A stretch of 13,731 bases of DNA from the NCBI GenBank assembly GCA_937910385.1, contig CALEPT010000015.1, positions 1 to 13,731 of the forward strand, read 5' to 3'. The notes under the pieces are model-generated. The model made no database searches and was not told where the DNA came from. It worked only from the letters and a program-made list of their open reading frames with translations. The translations under genes and the position numbers were made by a program. Below are positions 1 to 7,079 of the stretch, piece after piece (the first letter of the stretch is position 1; each line of letters opens with the position of its first letter). The stretch is from an uncultured Ruminococcus sp. Its GTDB lineage: Bacteria > Bacillota > Clostridia > Oscillospirales > Ruminococcaceae.

Positions 1-396
1 AGTGCTGCTGATGCATACGACACCTCAAATACTTACCTTGGTGATGGCGGTTTCTGCTATTCAACAGATGGTGTAAACTACACCACTCCTGCTCCGCATG
101 GTATGTATGACGGTTGCATTGACGGCGATATTACTGTAGACACTAGTACAAATTGCGCTTCTTTCAATCTCAAAGATGGTACTTTCACAATCGGCGGTAA
201 TACATACAGCGGTTATGTTGATGGAATCTATACGGATGCGGCTTGCACAAACAACATTGCAACAGACACGGATTTCAATGGCAAGGTTGACACTGTTACT
301 TCCATGAATACAGGTAATGTTTACTATATTAAGATTGTAATCATAATTGGTACATACCAGCACCAAATCATTCCTGTAAAACTTTATATTTCATAA
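1..396 (+). CDS. C-terminal part of an unrecognised extracellular protein (5' truncated)
   Basis: An open frame runs from the first base to the TAA at 394-396 with no stop, so this is the last 131 residues of a gene that begins upstream. An internal ATG at 103 exists, but coding signal continues before it, so it is not the start. The residues are rich in Thr, Asn, Asp and Gly with scattered Cys and Tyr, and hydrophobic stretches alternate with polar ones near the end (YYIKIVIIIG, then IPVKLYIS). This fits a beta-rich secreted domain. No sortase motif or membrane anchor is seen at the C-terminus. I do not recognise the family. Only 40 bases separate it from the next gene, with no terminator between, so co-transcription with the large surface protein downstream is likely. 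Confidence 0.6.
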   Translation, partial: SAADAYDTSNTYLGDGGFCYSTDGVNYTTPAPHGMYDGCIDGDITVDTSTNCASFNLKDGTFTIGGNTYSGYVDGIYTDAACTNNIATDTDFNGKVDTVTSMNTGNVYYIKIVIIIGTYQHQIIPVKLYIS

Positions 397-436
397 GCAG
401 CCAACAAATCAAATATGATGAGAGGAAGAGTAGTAA

Positions 437-3400
437 TTGAAAAGAAAAAAATTAATTAGTGTTGTTCTTTCACTTGCATTTACACTTTCCTCTGGCATAG
501 GTGAAGGGGTTGGTGCGTTAGCTGACCGCTTCACTGTTTTTGCTGAGGAAAACAGTGAAGGTTCAAATATGTATAATGATCGTTTGGGAGAAGGAACCTA
601 TGTTGCACCATTATATCGTATTGCAAATATTACAAACAACAGCTATGTTGCAAACAGTGCTATGCATTTTAGTGGTCAAGCGATTATAAAAGTTGATGCT
701 GAGGGAAATCAATCGTTAACTTTTGGCGTTGAAAACTGGAGCTTATACGATGCTTTAATTCCGTGTAAGCAATCATATTATAGTGAAGTAAAAGTTTCTA
801 AATTTCCTACAAATGTTTTTAACGAAGCTAATTTGGACAAACTTACAGACTTAACAAGCTATTATCCTAATGCTGCGCATTTTAGCGATGATGCTAATGA
901 CTGGTATGATTATGGAAATATAAAATTTGGAAATTATAAAGACTATAGTTTGAATAATGATTTGGATTATGCTTTATTAACAATAAATATTGATGATTAT
1001 AATAAACCGTTTATGTTTGCTGCGTGGACTAATACTACAGCAATGAATACAGGAAAAGTTGCTGATCATAAACAACCTGTAACTTTACGCTTAGACACTG
1101 AGCATTTAGTGGACATATCGAATATAGCTGAAAAAGACACAATCGAGAATTTATCTTATAAGATCACAATTCCGACAAACAGATACATTACTGGCGTGCC
1201 TTTAGCTTTTACTCAAAATTTCGTTGGTGATGAAAAGGCAAGCAAAGTATTTGATTCTGTTGAAGTGCAATGCAGTCATGATGAGATAATTGCAACTTAT
1301 ACTATTAATTCGGAATACGATTATACAAATTTCAAAATTCCAGAATCCGTTATGCATGATTCAGAACAAGGAACTATGAATTGGGATATCTATAATTGTT
1401 CTGATAATGATTATTATGATGTTTCAAACGGAAGTATATCGGTCAAATATTCATCTGTTGAAGATGCGATGCTTGGAAGACTGATTTATTTTGATATTGA
1501 TACGACAGATGAAATGATTTATTATTGCTATGCTTCACTTTCTCCTTTGGAAAATATCCCCATAACTTTTACAGATGATGAAACAGGAATAATCGTAAAA
1601 ACAAATACTTCTGCTTATCCTTTTGATGCAACGATGGTTGTTGAGCATAACCAGCCTATTTATGTTGTAAAAGAAGGAATTACTTATGATATAACGTCTT
1701 CATGGTCTCCTGAAGTATATGATGCTACCGATTGGTATAGTGTTGTATTTTATGATGCTAACGGAAATAAAATAAAATCATCCAATTCGGTAGATATTTA
1801 TGTCCCTTTGCCTGATAACTATAGTGATTTGGAAATAAAGATACTTGAGGACAACGGCAGTATATATGATTCAACTTCAACAGGTTTTCATAGATCCTCA
1901 ATTGAAAATGGTTATATAGTTAGAAAAGGATATTCAATTAGTGATGTAACATTTGCATTTCTAAAACCTACAGCATTAGCAGATGTTTTCAACCTCAAAG
2001 ATGGTATTTATACCGCATACATTAATTTCACTCACGAAGGACAGCAAGGTCTAACTTCAATGGCTGATGGAGCTATTGCAGATAATAGAAAAGTTTATAT
2101 TATTTCAGATAATGGCATAAAGAAGATGTACTTTAAGATAGGTACTGTAATGTATACCTATATTGGTGACATATTCTGTGATGCAGGAGCGATACATGAT
2201 GGTGCTGTTTATGATGAGTCTATATCATATACGGATTTTCTTTTGAATGGAAATGGCGAATTATCAGATAATTTAGGATTTGATCCATACACAGAGTGCG
2301 GCTGCGTTAAAGGCGGTGTACTTACTTTAATGAATGAAAGCTGGGTTTCTGATGCTAATGCTTATGTTGTTGCGCTTATGCCTACTGCAATGATACAGCT
2401 TGGTGGTACAACCAAATATAGTAGTGCCAAAAAAGATGATACTGTTGCTTGGTTGGAATTTACACATCTTGAAAAGTGCGACGAAAGTGTAACCCTTGAT
2501 ACAATTCTCAACGAGGGCTATGGTTATCATTCATCCGCCCTCCTCCGCAAAATCAAACAGGCAGAACTGTATGATAGCAACAAATACTCCGCAGAATCTT
2601 TCGCTTCTCTCACAAGCGCGATTGAAACAGCACAGGGTGTTTACGAGCAGTCTTTCGATGATGCCGCATCTGCTTCACACGCCTATGAAGCACAGATCAC
2701 CGCTCTTGATGAAGCAATCGCCAACCTGAAAGAACCCGAAGTGACTGTTTCCGGCTATCAGGCATCCGTCGCAGACGATGTTACATTAAATTATGTGCTG
2801 AACATTCCGGATGCTCTGGAAGATAAGGCGGACAACGGCAAGCTTATGGCTACGATCACTTATGCTGACGGTACGACCAAAGAGATCGCTGTTCAGGTAG
2901 AGGACGAGTATTTCGTTCCTGTTTCGGTTGCCCCGAAGGAGATTGCAAATGAGATCAGCGTGACGATCGGCGACGGCACATTCACCTACTCTGTCAAGGA
3001 GTATCTTGAAAGCGTTGTAAACAGCGAAACCGCTACAGACAACGAAAAGGCTGTTGCAAAGAGTCTTCTTAATTATGCTGGCTGCGCTCAGGATTACTTC
3101 AAGGCGAAGAACGCTGATGCAAACGCATATCTCTCTGATACAAAGGCGAATGAGAATGTTGACAGCACTCTTGCAGACATCACCGATGATGATGTTAAGG
3201 CATTTGATGCTCCGACACTCGGCGACAACGTAAGCTTCTATGGTGCATCTCTCACCTGTGATTATGACACATCGATCAAGATGTATTTCAAGGTGACTGA
3301 TGATATCGCAAATCACACGTTTACGGCAAATGGTGAGACTGTTGAGGCGGTTGAGGCTGCTGACGGTATCTATTGCATCACCTACAGCGGCATTTCCGCA

Positions 3401-3577
3401 AAGAATCTTGCCACAGCGTACACGTTCAGTGTGGACGGAACAAGCTTCACCTATGGCGCATACAACTACATTTATGCAGCTCTCAATGCTACTGAGGTTC
3501 AGAGCGGTGCTTTGACAGAGCTCCAGAACATGGTGAAGGCTATCTATTACTATGCAGAAGCTGCAAAGCTTGCTTGA
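437..3577 (+). CDS. Large secreted surface protein with NEAT-like and FIVAR-like domains
   Basis: This is a 1046-residue exported protein. I use the TTG at 437 because GAGGAAGAG lies at 422-430 and the codons after it give a good signal peptide (MKRKK, hydrophobic core, likely cleavage after VFA at residue 36). Residues about 52-210 look like a divergent NEAT-type beta-sandwich. About 377-515 resembles the Ig-like domain that follows NEAT domains in the anchored protein at 11103. About 516-680 opens like another NEAT unit (DGIYTAYINF). About 700-768 is a FIVAR-like helical segment. About 770-1046 is a module also found at the end of the 3780 gene (FYGAS, KMYFKV, ISAKNL, YNYIYAAL). It has no sortase motif, so it is probably held non-covalently or released. 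Heme or other porphyrin capture is inferred and is weaker here than for the later NEAT proteins. The first two thirds are strikingly AT-rich compared with the last third. The stop is 14 bases before a peptide gene. Confidence 0.72.
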   Translation: MKRKKLISVVLSLAFTLSSGIGEGVGALADRFTVFAEENSEGSNMYNDRLGEGTYVAPLYRIANITNNSYVANSAMHFSGQAIIKVDAEGNQSLTFGVENWSLYDALIPCKQSYYSEVKVSKFPTNVFNEANLDKLTDLTSYYPNAAHFSDDANDWYDYGNIKFGNYKDYSLNNDLDYALLTINIDDYNKPFMFAAWTNTTAMNTGKVADHKQPVTLRLDTEHLVDISNIAEKDTIENLSYKITIPTNRYITGVPLAFTQNFVGDEKASKVFDSVEVQCSHDEIIATYTINSEYDYTNFKIPESVMHDSEQGTMNWDIYNCSDNDYYDVSNGSISVKYSSVEDAMLGRLIYFDIDTTDEMIYYCYASLSPLENIPITFTDDETGIIVKTNTSAYPFDATMVVEHNQPIYVVKEGITYDITSSWSPEVYDATDWYSVVFYDANGNKIKSSNSVDIYVPLPDNYSDLEIKILEDNGSIYDSTSTGFHRSSIENGYIVRKGYSISDVTFAFLKPTALADVFNLKDGIYTAYINFTHEGQQGLTSMADGAIADNRKVYIISDNGIKKMYFKIGTVMYTYIGDIFCDAGAIHDGAVYDESISYTDFLLNGNGELSDNLGFDPYTECGCVKGGVLTLMNESWVSDANAYVVALMPTAMIQLGGTTKYSSAKKDDTVAWLEFTHLEKCDESVTLDTILNEGYGYHSSALLRKIKQAELYDSNKYSAESFASLTSAIETAQGVYEQSFDDAASASHAYEAQITALDEAIANLKEPEVTVSGYQASVADDVTLNYVLNIPDALEDKADNGKLMATITYADGTTKEIAVQVEDEYFVPVSVAPKEIANEISVTIGDGTFTYSVKEYLESVVNSETATDNEKAVAKSLLNYAGCAQDYFKAKNADANAYLSDTKANENVDSTLADITDDDVKAFDAPTLGDNVSFYGASLTCDYDTSIKMYFKVTDDIANHTFTANGETVEAVEAADGIYCITYSGISAKNLATAYTFSVDGTSFTYGAYNYIYAALNATEVQSGALTELQNMVKAIYYYAEAAKLA

Positions 3578-3591
3578 TGGGAGGTAAAGTC

Positions 3592-3708
3592 ATGAAAGAA
3601 GTTTACACTTCTCCTGAAATGGAAGTTATTCAGTTTGACACTGAAGATGTGATCACTACAAGTATTACAATCAACGGCGGATTGAACGATACTGACATTC
3701 TCGGATAA
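3592..3708 (+). CDS. Short RiPP-precursor-like peptide, 38 residues, EDVITTS family
   Basis: The frame encodes 38 residues beginning MKEVYTSPEMEVIQFD. It starts at an ATG seven bases after a strong GGGAGG site (3579-3584) and ends at TAA just before a terminator hairpin. The first 24 residues align with the 44-residue peptide at 5941: Y-x-x-P-x-[M/I], then F-D-x-E-D-[V/I]-I-T-T-S. The tail after TTS (ITINGGLNDTDILG) is different. A conserved first half and variable second half is what RiPP leader and core regions look like, and YxxP plus a Thr near the junction resembles lasso-peptide leaders bound by PqqD-like proteins. The maturation genes lie 2.4 kb downstream, so it may be processed in trans by the 6079-10297 genes. 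It has no Cys and no signal peptide. The precursor role is inferred. The coding call rests on the start site and the conserved paralogue. Confidence 0.72.
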   Translation: MKEVYTSPEMEVIQFDTEDVITTSITINGGLNDTDILG

Positions 3709-3722
3709 TTAACAAGAAATCA

Positions 3723-3758
3723 CGGGCGGATGAATCTGTTTTGTCCGCCCGCTTTTCT
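3723..3758 (+). terminator. Rho-independent terminator after the 38-residue peptide gene
   Basis: CGGGCGGA (3723-3730) pairs perfectly with TCCGCCCG (3744-3751) across a 13-base loop and is followed by CTTTTCT. This is a GC-rich 8 bp stem with a short T tract. It lies between the peptide stop and the next gene's ribosome binding site, so it should end or attenuate the upstream transcript. No clear promoter fits in the remaining gap before 3780, so some read-through into the next gene is possible. Confidence 0.75.
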
Positions 3759-3765
3759 AATTTGA

Positions 3766-3771
3766 AAGGAG
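3766..3771 (+). promoter_or_regulatory. Ribosome binding site fixing the start at 3780
   Basis: AAGGAG sits 8 bases before the ATG at 3780. An in-frame TTG at 3741 would give a longer protein, but that start lies inside the terminator hairpin and would put 13 extra residues ahead of a normal signal peptide. The site therefore decides for 3780. Confidence 0.8.
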
Positions 3772-3779
3772 TTATTTTA

Positions 3780-5252
3780 ATGAAACTGAAAGTTATGGCC
3801 ATGACTGCTGCCTGCGCAATGGCATTTTGTGCTGTTCCGTTTGCATCTGTGCAGTCCGACAATACGGCTGTCCTCGTGGCAAGTGCAGCATCGGCACAGG
3901 AGTTTAATATCCCTGTTACATTGCAGCATCACGATAATCCCGAAAATAAATCAATGGGTAATCCTGCACTGGTACAGATGGGAAAAATCGTTGTGGATGC
4001 TTCCGGCAATGCCACCTTGCAGCTCACCTTCCAGTCGATGACGTATCTGGGACAGAAAGGTTATCTCGGCTTTTTGAATAAGGTCACAAGCAATGGCATG
4101 ATTCCGGCAACGGTTATTGACACCTACACTGACTTTTATGATAGCTTTAATAATGAGGATTTAGATACTTATCAAAACGTGCTCAAAAGCAGATTGAAGG
4201 ATGGCTGGTATCCTAAAACTGTGTCTATTCCGCTTGATTCAAGCGACGTAAAGTATGATGCAAGCGGAAAAGTCATCGGTGTGAACACGAACCGTATAGA
4301 GGTTCAGGTATATGTTCCGGTTATGGAATCAATCAATGCAGGTGGCGGATATCAATACGCTTACCTTGACGTAAGGGATTGTCTGTTTACCGGAAGCAGT
4401 GCAATACTTGACGGCAGCGTTACGATGAAAAATTATATTAACGTGAGTGATGCCTATATAGGCTCGGATGCAACTGTTCAGATATCAACCGGTGACGGCA
4501 GAAGTGACACAATTACACTCTCTGATCTTACGGCTGGCAATGAAGCCAACCAGTATTATGTTTCGACCAAGCTTCCTGCAAAGGATATGAACACTGCACT
4601 TACGGGCGTCATCACAAGTTCTGACGGCTCTGAACTTGAAACCTTTACCACCAATTTTGCAACATATGCGAGAACTTTGAGTAAGTCTGTCGATGCAACA
4701 GAGGAACAGAAGGCGCTTGCTGCTGAACTGCTGAATTATGGCTCGAGAGCACAGGTTTACTTTAACTATAATTATACTGGTGATGAAAAAGAGCTTGCAA
4801 ATGATGGCCTTGCAAGTAAGCGTAAGGACACATACACCTCTGTTACGTCTGAAGATCTTGCATCTTACACTTATGAAACAAGCGGCACGCTCAATGGTCT
4901 TACCTATGGCGGTTCTTCCCTTTCGCTGCTTTCTGATGTAGGTATCAAGCATTACTTCAAACTGGATTCCGGCAAGATCAACGATCATAGCTTTGTGGTA
5001 AACGGCAAAGCACAGACACCGCAGTATGACGAGACGTCTGGAATGTACTATGTAACTGTTTCCGGTATTTCGGCTCAGAATCTGGATGCGGATTATATCG
5101 TAAAGGTAGATAACAGCTATACTCTTACATATTGCGCTCTGGATTATTGCAATACTGCTATCAATCAGACTTCAAAGAAGTATAATTCCTTGAAAAAAGT
5201 TGCTCAGGCTCTTTACAAATACTGGGAAGCTGCTGAAAATGTAAGCAATTAA
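3780..5252 (+). CDS. Secreted NEAT/Shp-like heme-binding protein with C-terminal surface module
   Basis: This is a 490-residue exported protein. The signal peptide covers about residues 1-39 (MKLKVMAMTAACAMAF, likely cleavage after ASAASA). Residues 41-200 are a NEAT-like domain. It has the SMGN turn (58-61), the SMTYLGQKGYLGFL strand-helix region (86-99) and the VQVYVPVMESI strand (175-185), all of which recur in the two NEAT proteins at 10294 and 11103. NEAT domains bind heme at the surface of Gram-positive bacteria. The repeated Met in SM and VPVM makes Met heme ligation, as in streptococcal Shp, an attractive but untested idea. Residues about 205-490 match the last third of the 437 gene (LLNYGSRAQVYF, ISAQNLDADY, final KKVAQALYKYWEAA). 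There is no sortase motif, so the shared module may be what holds it at the surface. A terminator-like hairpin follows the stop. Confidence 0.75.
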   Translation: MKLKVMAMTAACAMAFCAVPFASVQSDNTAVLVASAASAQEFNIPVTLQHHDNPENKSMGNPALVQMGKIVVDASGNATLQLTFQSMTYLGQKGYLGFLNKVTSNGMIPATVIDTYTDFYDSFNNEDLDTYQNVLKSRLKDGWYPKTVSIPLDSSDVKYDASGKVIGVNTNRIEVQVYVPVMESINAGGGYQYAYLDVRDCLFTGSSAILDGSVTMKNYINVSDAYIGSDATVQISTGDGRSDTITLSDLTAGNEANQYYVSTKLPAKDMNTALTGVITSSDGSELETFTTNFATYARTLSKSVDATEEQKALAAELLNYGSRAQVYFNYNYTGDEKELANDGLASKRKDTYTSVTSEDLASYTYETSGTLNGLTYGGSSLSLLSDVGIKHYFKLDSGKINDHSFVVNGKAQTPQYDETSGMYYVTVSGISAQNLDADYIVKVDNSYTLTYCALDYCNTAINQTSKKYNSLKKVAQALYKYWEAAENVSN

Positions 5253-5263
5253 AAAATTGCGCA

Positions 5264-5309
5264 GGACTGCGGAGTATGGAGTTCTATGCTCCGCAAGTCT
5301 TGTTATTTC
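5264..5309 (+). terminator. Terminator-like hairpin after the NEAT protein gene
   Basis: GACT-GCGGAGTAT (5265-5277) pairs with ATGCTCCGC-A-AGTC (5286-5299). The stem has one G-U pair and one bulged A, with an 8-base loop, and the 3' side runs into a modest T-rich tail (TTGTTATTT). It probably separates the 3780 transcript from the lipoprotein operon. The T tract is weak, so termination may be partial. Confidence 0.55.
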
Positions 5310-5370
5310 AAAACTGGTACAAGTGTGCAGAGAAATGTAGATTTATACGAGTTTTGAAAACACATATCAA

Positions 5371-5377
5371 GAAAGGA
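5371..5377 (+). promoter_or_regulatory. Ribosome binding site favouring the start at 5386
   Basis: GAAAGGA ends 2 bases before the ATG at 5380 and 8 bases before the in-frame ATG at 5386. The spacing favours 5386, which also gives the cleaner lipoprotein signal (MKKLL). Confidence 0.65.
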
Positions 5378-5385
5378 TAATGATA

Positions 5386-5919
5386 ATGAAAAAGCTATTG
5401 TCTTTATTGGTTCTGTCTACTGTCCTGCTGACTGGCTGCAATAACGAAAAAGCTGATTCAGACAGCAGCAGTGCAGAAACGACTTCTACTACAGTTGTAA
5501 CAGAGGAAATATCCTCTACATCTGTAGCAACCGAAACTTCTTCATCTGCTACGGCAAAAGCAGAAAGTACAACAACTGTGACAAGCATATCCGGCACTGC
5601 ATCTTCGGAATCGAATGCGAAAACTGATTCAGATACATTAGTATCAAAAGAAACAAAATCAGAAGCAGTAAAAGAGACTGACCGTGAAACAGTCGATACA
5701 GCCAAGGAAAACAATGGTTCTGGACAAAGCGAGCAAACCCCAAATGACGAAAAGTCGTCGAACAGCGTTCGGGAAAATGATGAAGGAGACATCATTGTGA
5801 TCGCTCCGGAAATATCAGAGGGTGAGACTGTCGAAAAGCCTGAACAATACAGCAACGACGATGACTTTCATATTGTAACAGAAGCGCCTATAGAACTGCC
5901 TTTCATTCCGGCAGGGTAA
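5386..5919 (+). CDS. Ser/Thr-rich lipoprotein carrying a copy of the peptide core at its C-terminus
   Basis: This is a 177-residue predicted lipoprotein. MKKLLSLLVLSTVLLTGC is a textbook lipoprotein signal with lipobox LLTGC and lipidated Cys18, so the mature protein is tethered to the outer face of the membrane. Residues about 25-100 are a low-complexity Ser/Thr/Ala/Glu stretch, a likely flexible stalk, followed by a charged segment. The last 20 residues are the surprise: FHIVTEAPIELPFIPA matches the end of the neighbouring 44-residue peptide (FHIIEEGPIKLPFIPA) at 12 of 16 positions. The Y-x-x-P...ITTS leader half is absent. The gene ends 21 bases before that peptide gene, so the two are probably co-transcribed. 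The lipoprotein might display the same ligand-binding or recognition segment at the membrane, be a target of the same modifying enzymes, or mimic the peptide for self-protection. All three are inferences. No known domain is recognised. Confidence 0.8.
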   Translation: MKKLLSLLVLSTVLLTGCNNEKADSDSSSAETTSTTVVTEEISSTSVATETSSSATAKAESTTTVTSISGTASSESNAKTDSDTLVSKETKSEAVKETDRETVDTAKENNGSGQSEQTPNDEKSSNSVRENDEGDIIVIAPEISEGETVEKPEQYSNDDDFHIVTEAPIELPFIPAG

Positions 5920-5940
5920 CATGGGTAAGAAAGGATAAAT

Positions 5941-6075
5941 ATGCAGGAATATATTACACCGAAAATTGTTATTATTACATTTGATTCAGAGGATATTATC
6001 ACAACAAGTGATTCATTCCATATTATTGAGGAGGGACCGATAAAACTGCCATTTATCCCGGCAGATCAAAGTTAA
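5941..6075 (+). CDS. Short RiPP-precursor-like peptide, 44 residues, EDIITTS family
   Basis: The ATG at 5941 follows AGAAAGGA (5928-5935) at 5 bases. The product starts MQEYITPKIVIITFD and has the conserved E-D-I-I-T-T-S at residues 17-23. It then continues with a tail containing FHIIEEGPIKLPFIPA. The first half aligns with the 38-residue peptide at 3592, and the second half aligns instead with the C-terminus of the lipoprotein just upstream. It has no signal peptide and no Cys. Its stop is 3 bases before the HPr-kinase-like gene, so it heads the maturation and export genes, the usual place for a RiPP precursor. A likely reading is leader (1-23) recognised by the PqqD-like protein through YxxPxI and core (24-44) modified and exported. 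The cleavage point after TTS is a guess. The coding call is firm because two independent paralogous segments are in frame. Confidence 0.82.
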   Translation: MQEYITPKIVIITFDSEDIITTSDSFHIIEEGPIKLPFIPADQS

Positions 6076-6078
6076 GCT

Positions 6079-6825
6079 ATGATAATAAATACATACAAGA
6101 TCGCTGATACCGTCTTTGCGATAGACTCTTTGTTTGAAGAAGTGCATGAGCTGTGTAAAGATTACGTCAGCGAAGAATCTATCGAATTTACAATTAAAAC
6201 GGATATAGCGGATATAGAATATGAGCGAAGACGTTCAGAACAGACCGATTTGAAGGAAGGTATCCCGATCCGTCATTTTTCGGACGAATACCTTGAAACC
6301 TTGTCGGTCTATCGTCATTTATGCGAACGGCTCATTGATAAGGGAATTTTGCTGTTTCACGGCTCTGTGATCGCTGTTGACGGTATCGCCTATCTGTTCA
6401 CAGCCAAAAGCGGTACAGGAAAATCCACGCATACACGTTTGTGGCGTGAGCATTTCGGTGAACGTGCCGTGATGATAAATGACGATAAGCCGCTTTTGAA
6501 AATAGCGGACAGCGGCGTGACTGTCTACGGAACACCGTGGGACGGAAAGCACCGTATCAGTACCAATACATCTGCTCCACTGAAAGCGATCTGCTTGCTG
6601 TATCAGGGAGAAGAAAACCAGATCAAGCAAGTGACGAAATCAGAAGCATACCCGATGCTGCTACAGCAGACGCACAGACCGATGAATGGAGCAAAAATGC
6701 AGGCAGTGTTCACGCTTTTGGATAAAATGTGTGAGCATCTGAAAATATACCATTTAAATTGTAATATGGATCCCGATGCGGCAATCATCGCCTATCAGGG
6801 TATGAATACGGAGGAATCAAAATGA
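6079..6825 (+). CDS. HPr-kinase-like P-loop protein, probable peptide-modifying kinase
   Basis: This 248-residue protein belongs to the HPr(Ser) kinase C-terminal-like family often found beside PqqD genes. Landmarks are FHGSVIAVDG (93-102), the Walker A loop AKSGTGKSTHT (109-119), INDDKPLL (133-140) carrying the paired Asp, and YGTPWDGKHRIS (150-161). It lacks the N-terminal domain of true HprK, and its order of motifs matches the stand-alone relatives. Members of this family phosphorylate a Ser of the precursor in paeninodin-type lasso peptide clusters. Phosphorylation of the 44- or 38-residue peptide is therefore a reasonable inference. The ATG lies 3 bases after the peptide stop with only a poor Shine-Dalgarno sequence, suggesting translational coupling to the peptide. 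Its end overlaps the PqqD-like gene by 4 bases (ATGA). A purely regulatory ATPase role cannot be excluded. Confidence 0.82.
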   Translation: MIINTYKIADTVFAIDSLFEEVHELCKDYVSEESIEFTIKTDIADIEYERRRSEQTDLKEGIPIRHFSDEYLETLSVYRHLCERLIDKGILLFHGSVIAVDGIAYLFTAKSGTGKSTHTRLWREHFGERAVMINDDKPLLKIADSGVTVYGTPWDGKHRISTNTSAPLKAICLLYQGEENQIKQVTKSEAYPMLLQQTHRPMNGAKMQAVFTLLDKMCEHLKIYHLNCNMDPDAAIIAYQGMNTEESK

Positions 6826-7079
6826 AACTGAAAAAAGAATTTATCACCCATATGGACGGCGACCAGCAGATGATGGTCGATACTTCTGCAAAATTCAGCG
6901 GACTTCTCCGCAGCAATAAGACTGCGGCTGAGATCGTTGAGATGCTGAAAACAGATACAACTGAGGAAAAGATCGTCGCTACGATGCAGAAGAAGTACGA
7001 TGTTCCGGAAGCGACTCTGAAAGCAGATGTTCATAAGATCATCGAAACCTTGAGGAGCGTAGGTGCGCTTGAAAAGTGA
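6822..7079 (+). CDS. PqqD-like peptide-binding protein
   Basis: The product is 85 residues, the usual length for stand-alone PqqD-family proteins. It shows the family pattern: an N-terminal beta region (MKLKKEFITHMDGDQQMMVD), a variable turn with SNKTAAEIVEML, then helices TTEEKIVATMQKKYDVPEATLKAD in outline and a closing helix ending LRSVGALEK. PqqD folds are the RiPP recognition element that binds leader peptides and hands them to modifying enzymes. In lasso systems the contact is a YxxP motif, and both short peptides here have one (YTSP, YITP). GGAGGA stands just before the ATG. The start overlaps the kinase stop by 4 bases and the end overlaps the peptidase gene by 17. Its role as the leader-binding subunit of this operon is inferred from family and context. 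Confidence 0.85.
   Translation: MKLKKEFITHMDGDQQMMVDTSAKFSGLLRSNKTAAEIVEMLKTDTTEEKIVATMQKKYDVPEATLKADVHKIIETLRSVGALEK

Noticed and set aside
3741..3779. Upstream TTG start for the 3780 gene
   Set aside because: It lies within the terminator hairpin, lacks a ribosome site and would mask the signal peptide.
5354..5381. Promoter TTGAAA, 16 bases, GATAAT
   Set aside because: The boxes look good, but transcription would begin at about 5389, after both possible lipoprotein start codons, so it cannot drive that gene. It could at most serve the peptide gene further on.
5367..5855. 162-residue minus-strand frame rich in Ser and Val
   Set aside because: It is the reverse complement of the Ser/Thr-rich lipoprotein stalk, a usual artefact of low-complexity sequence.
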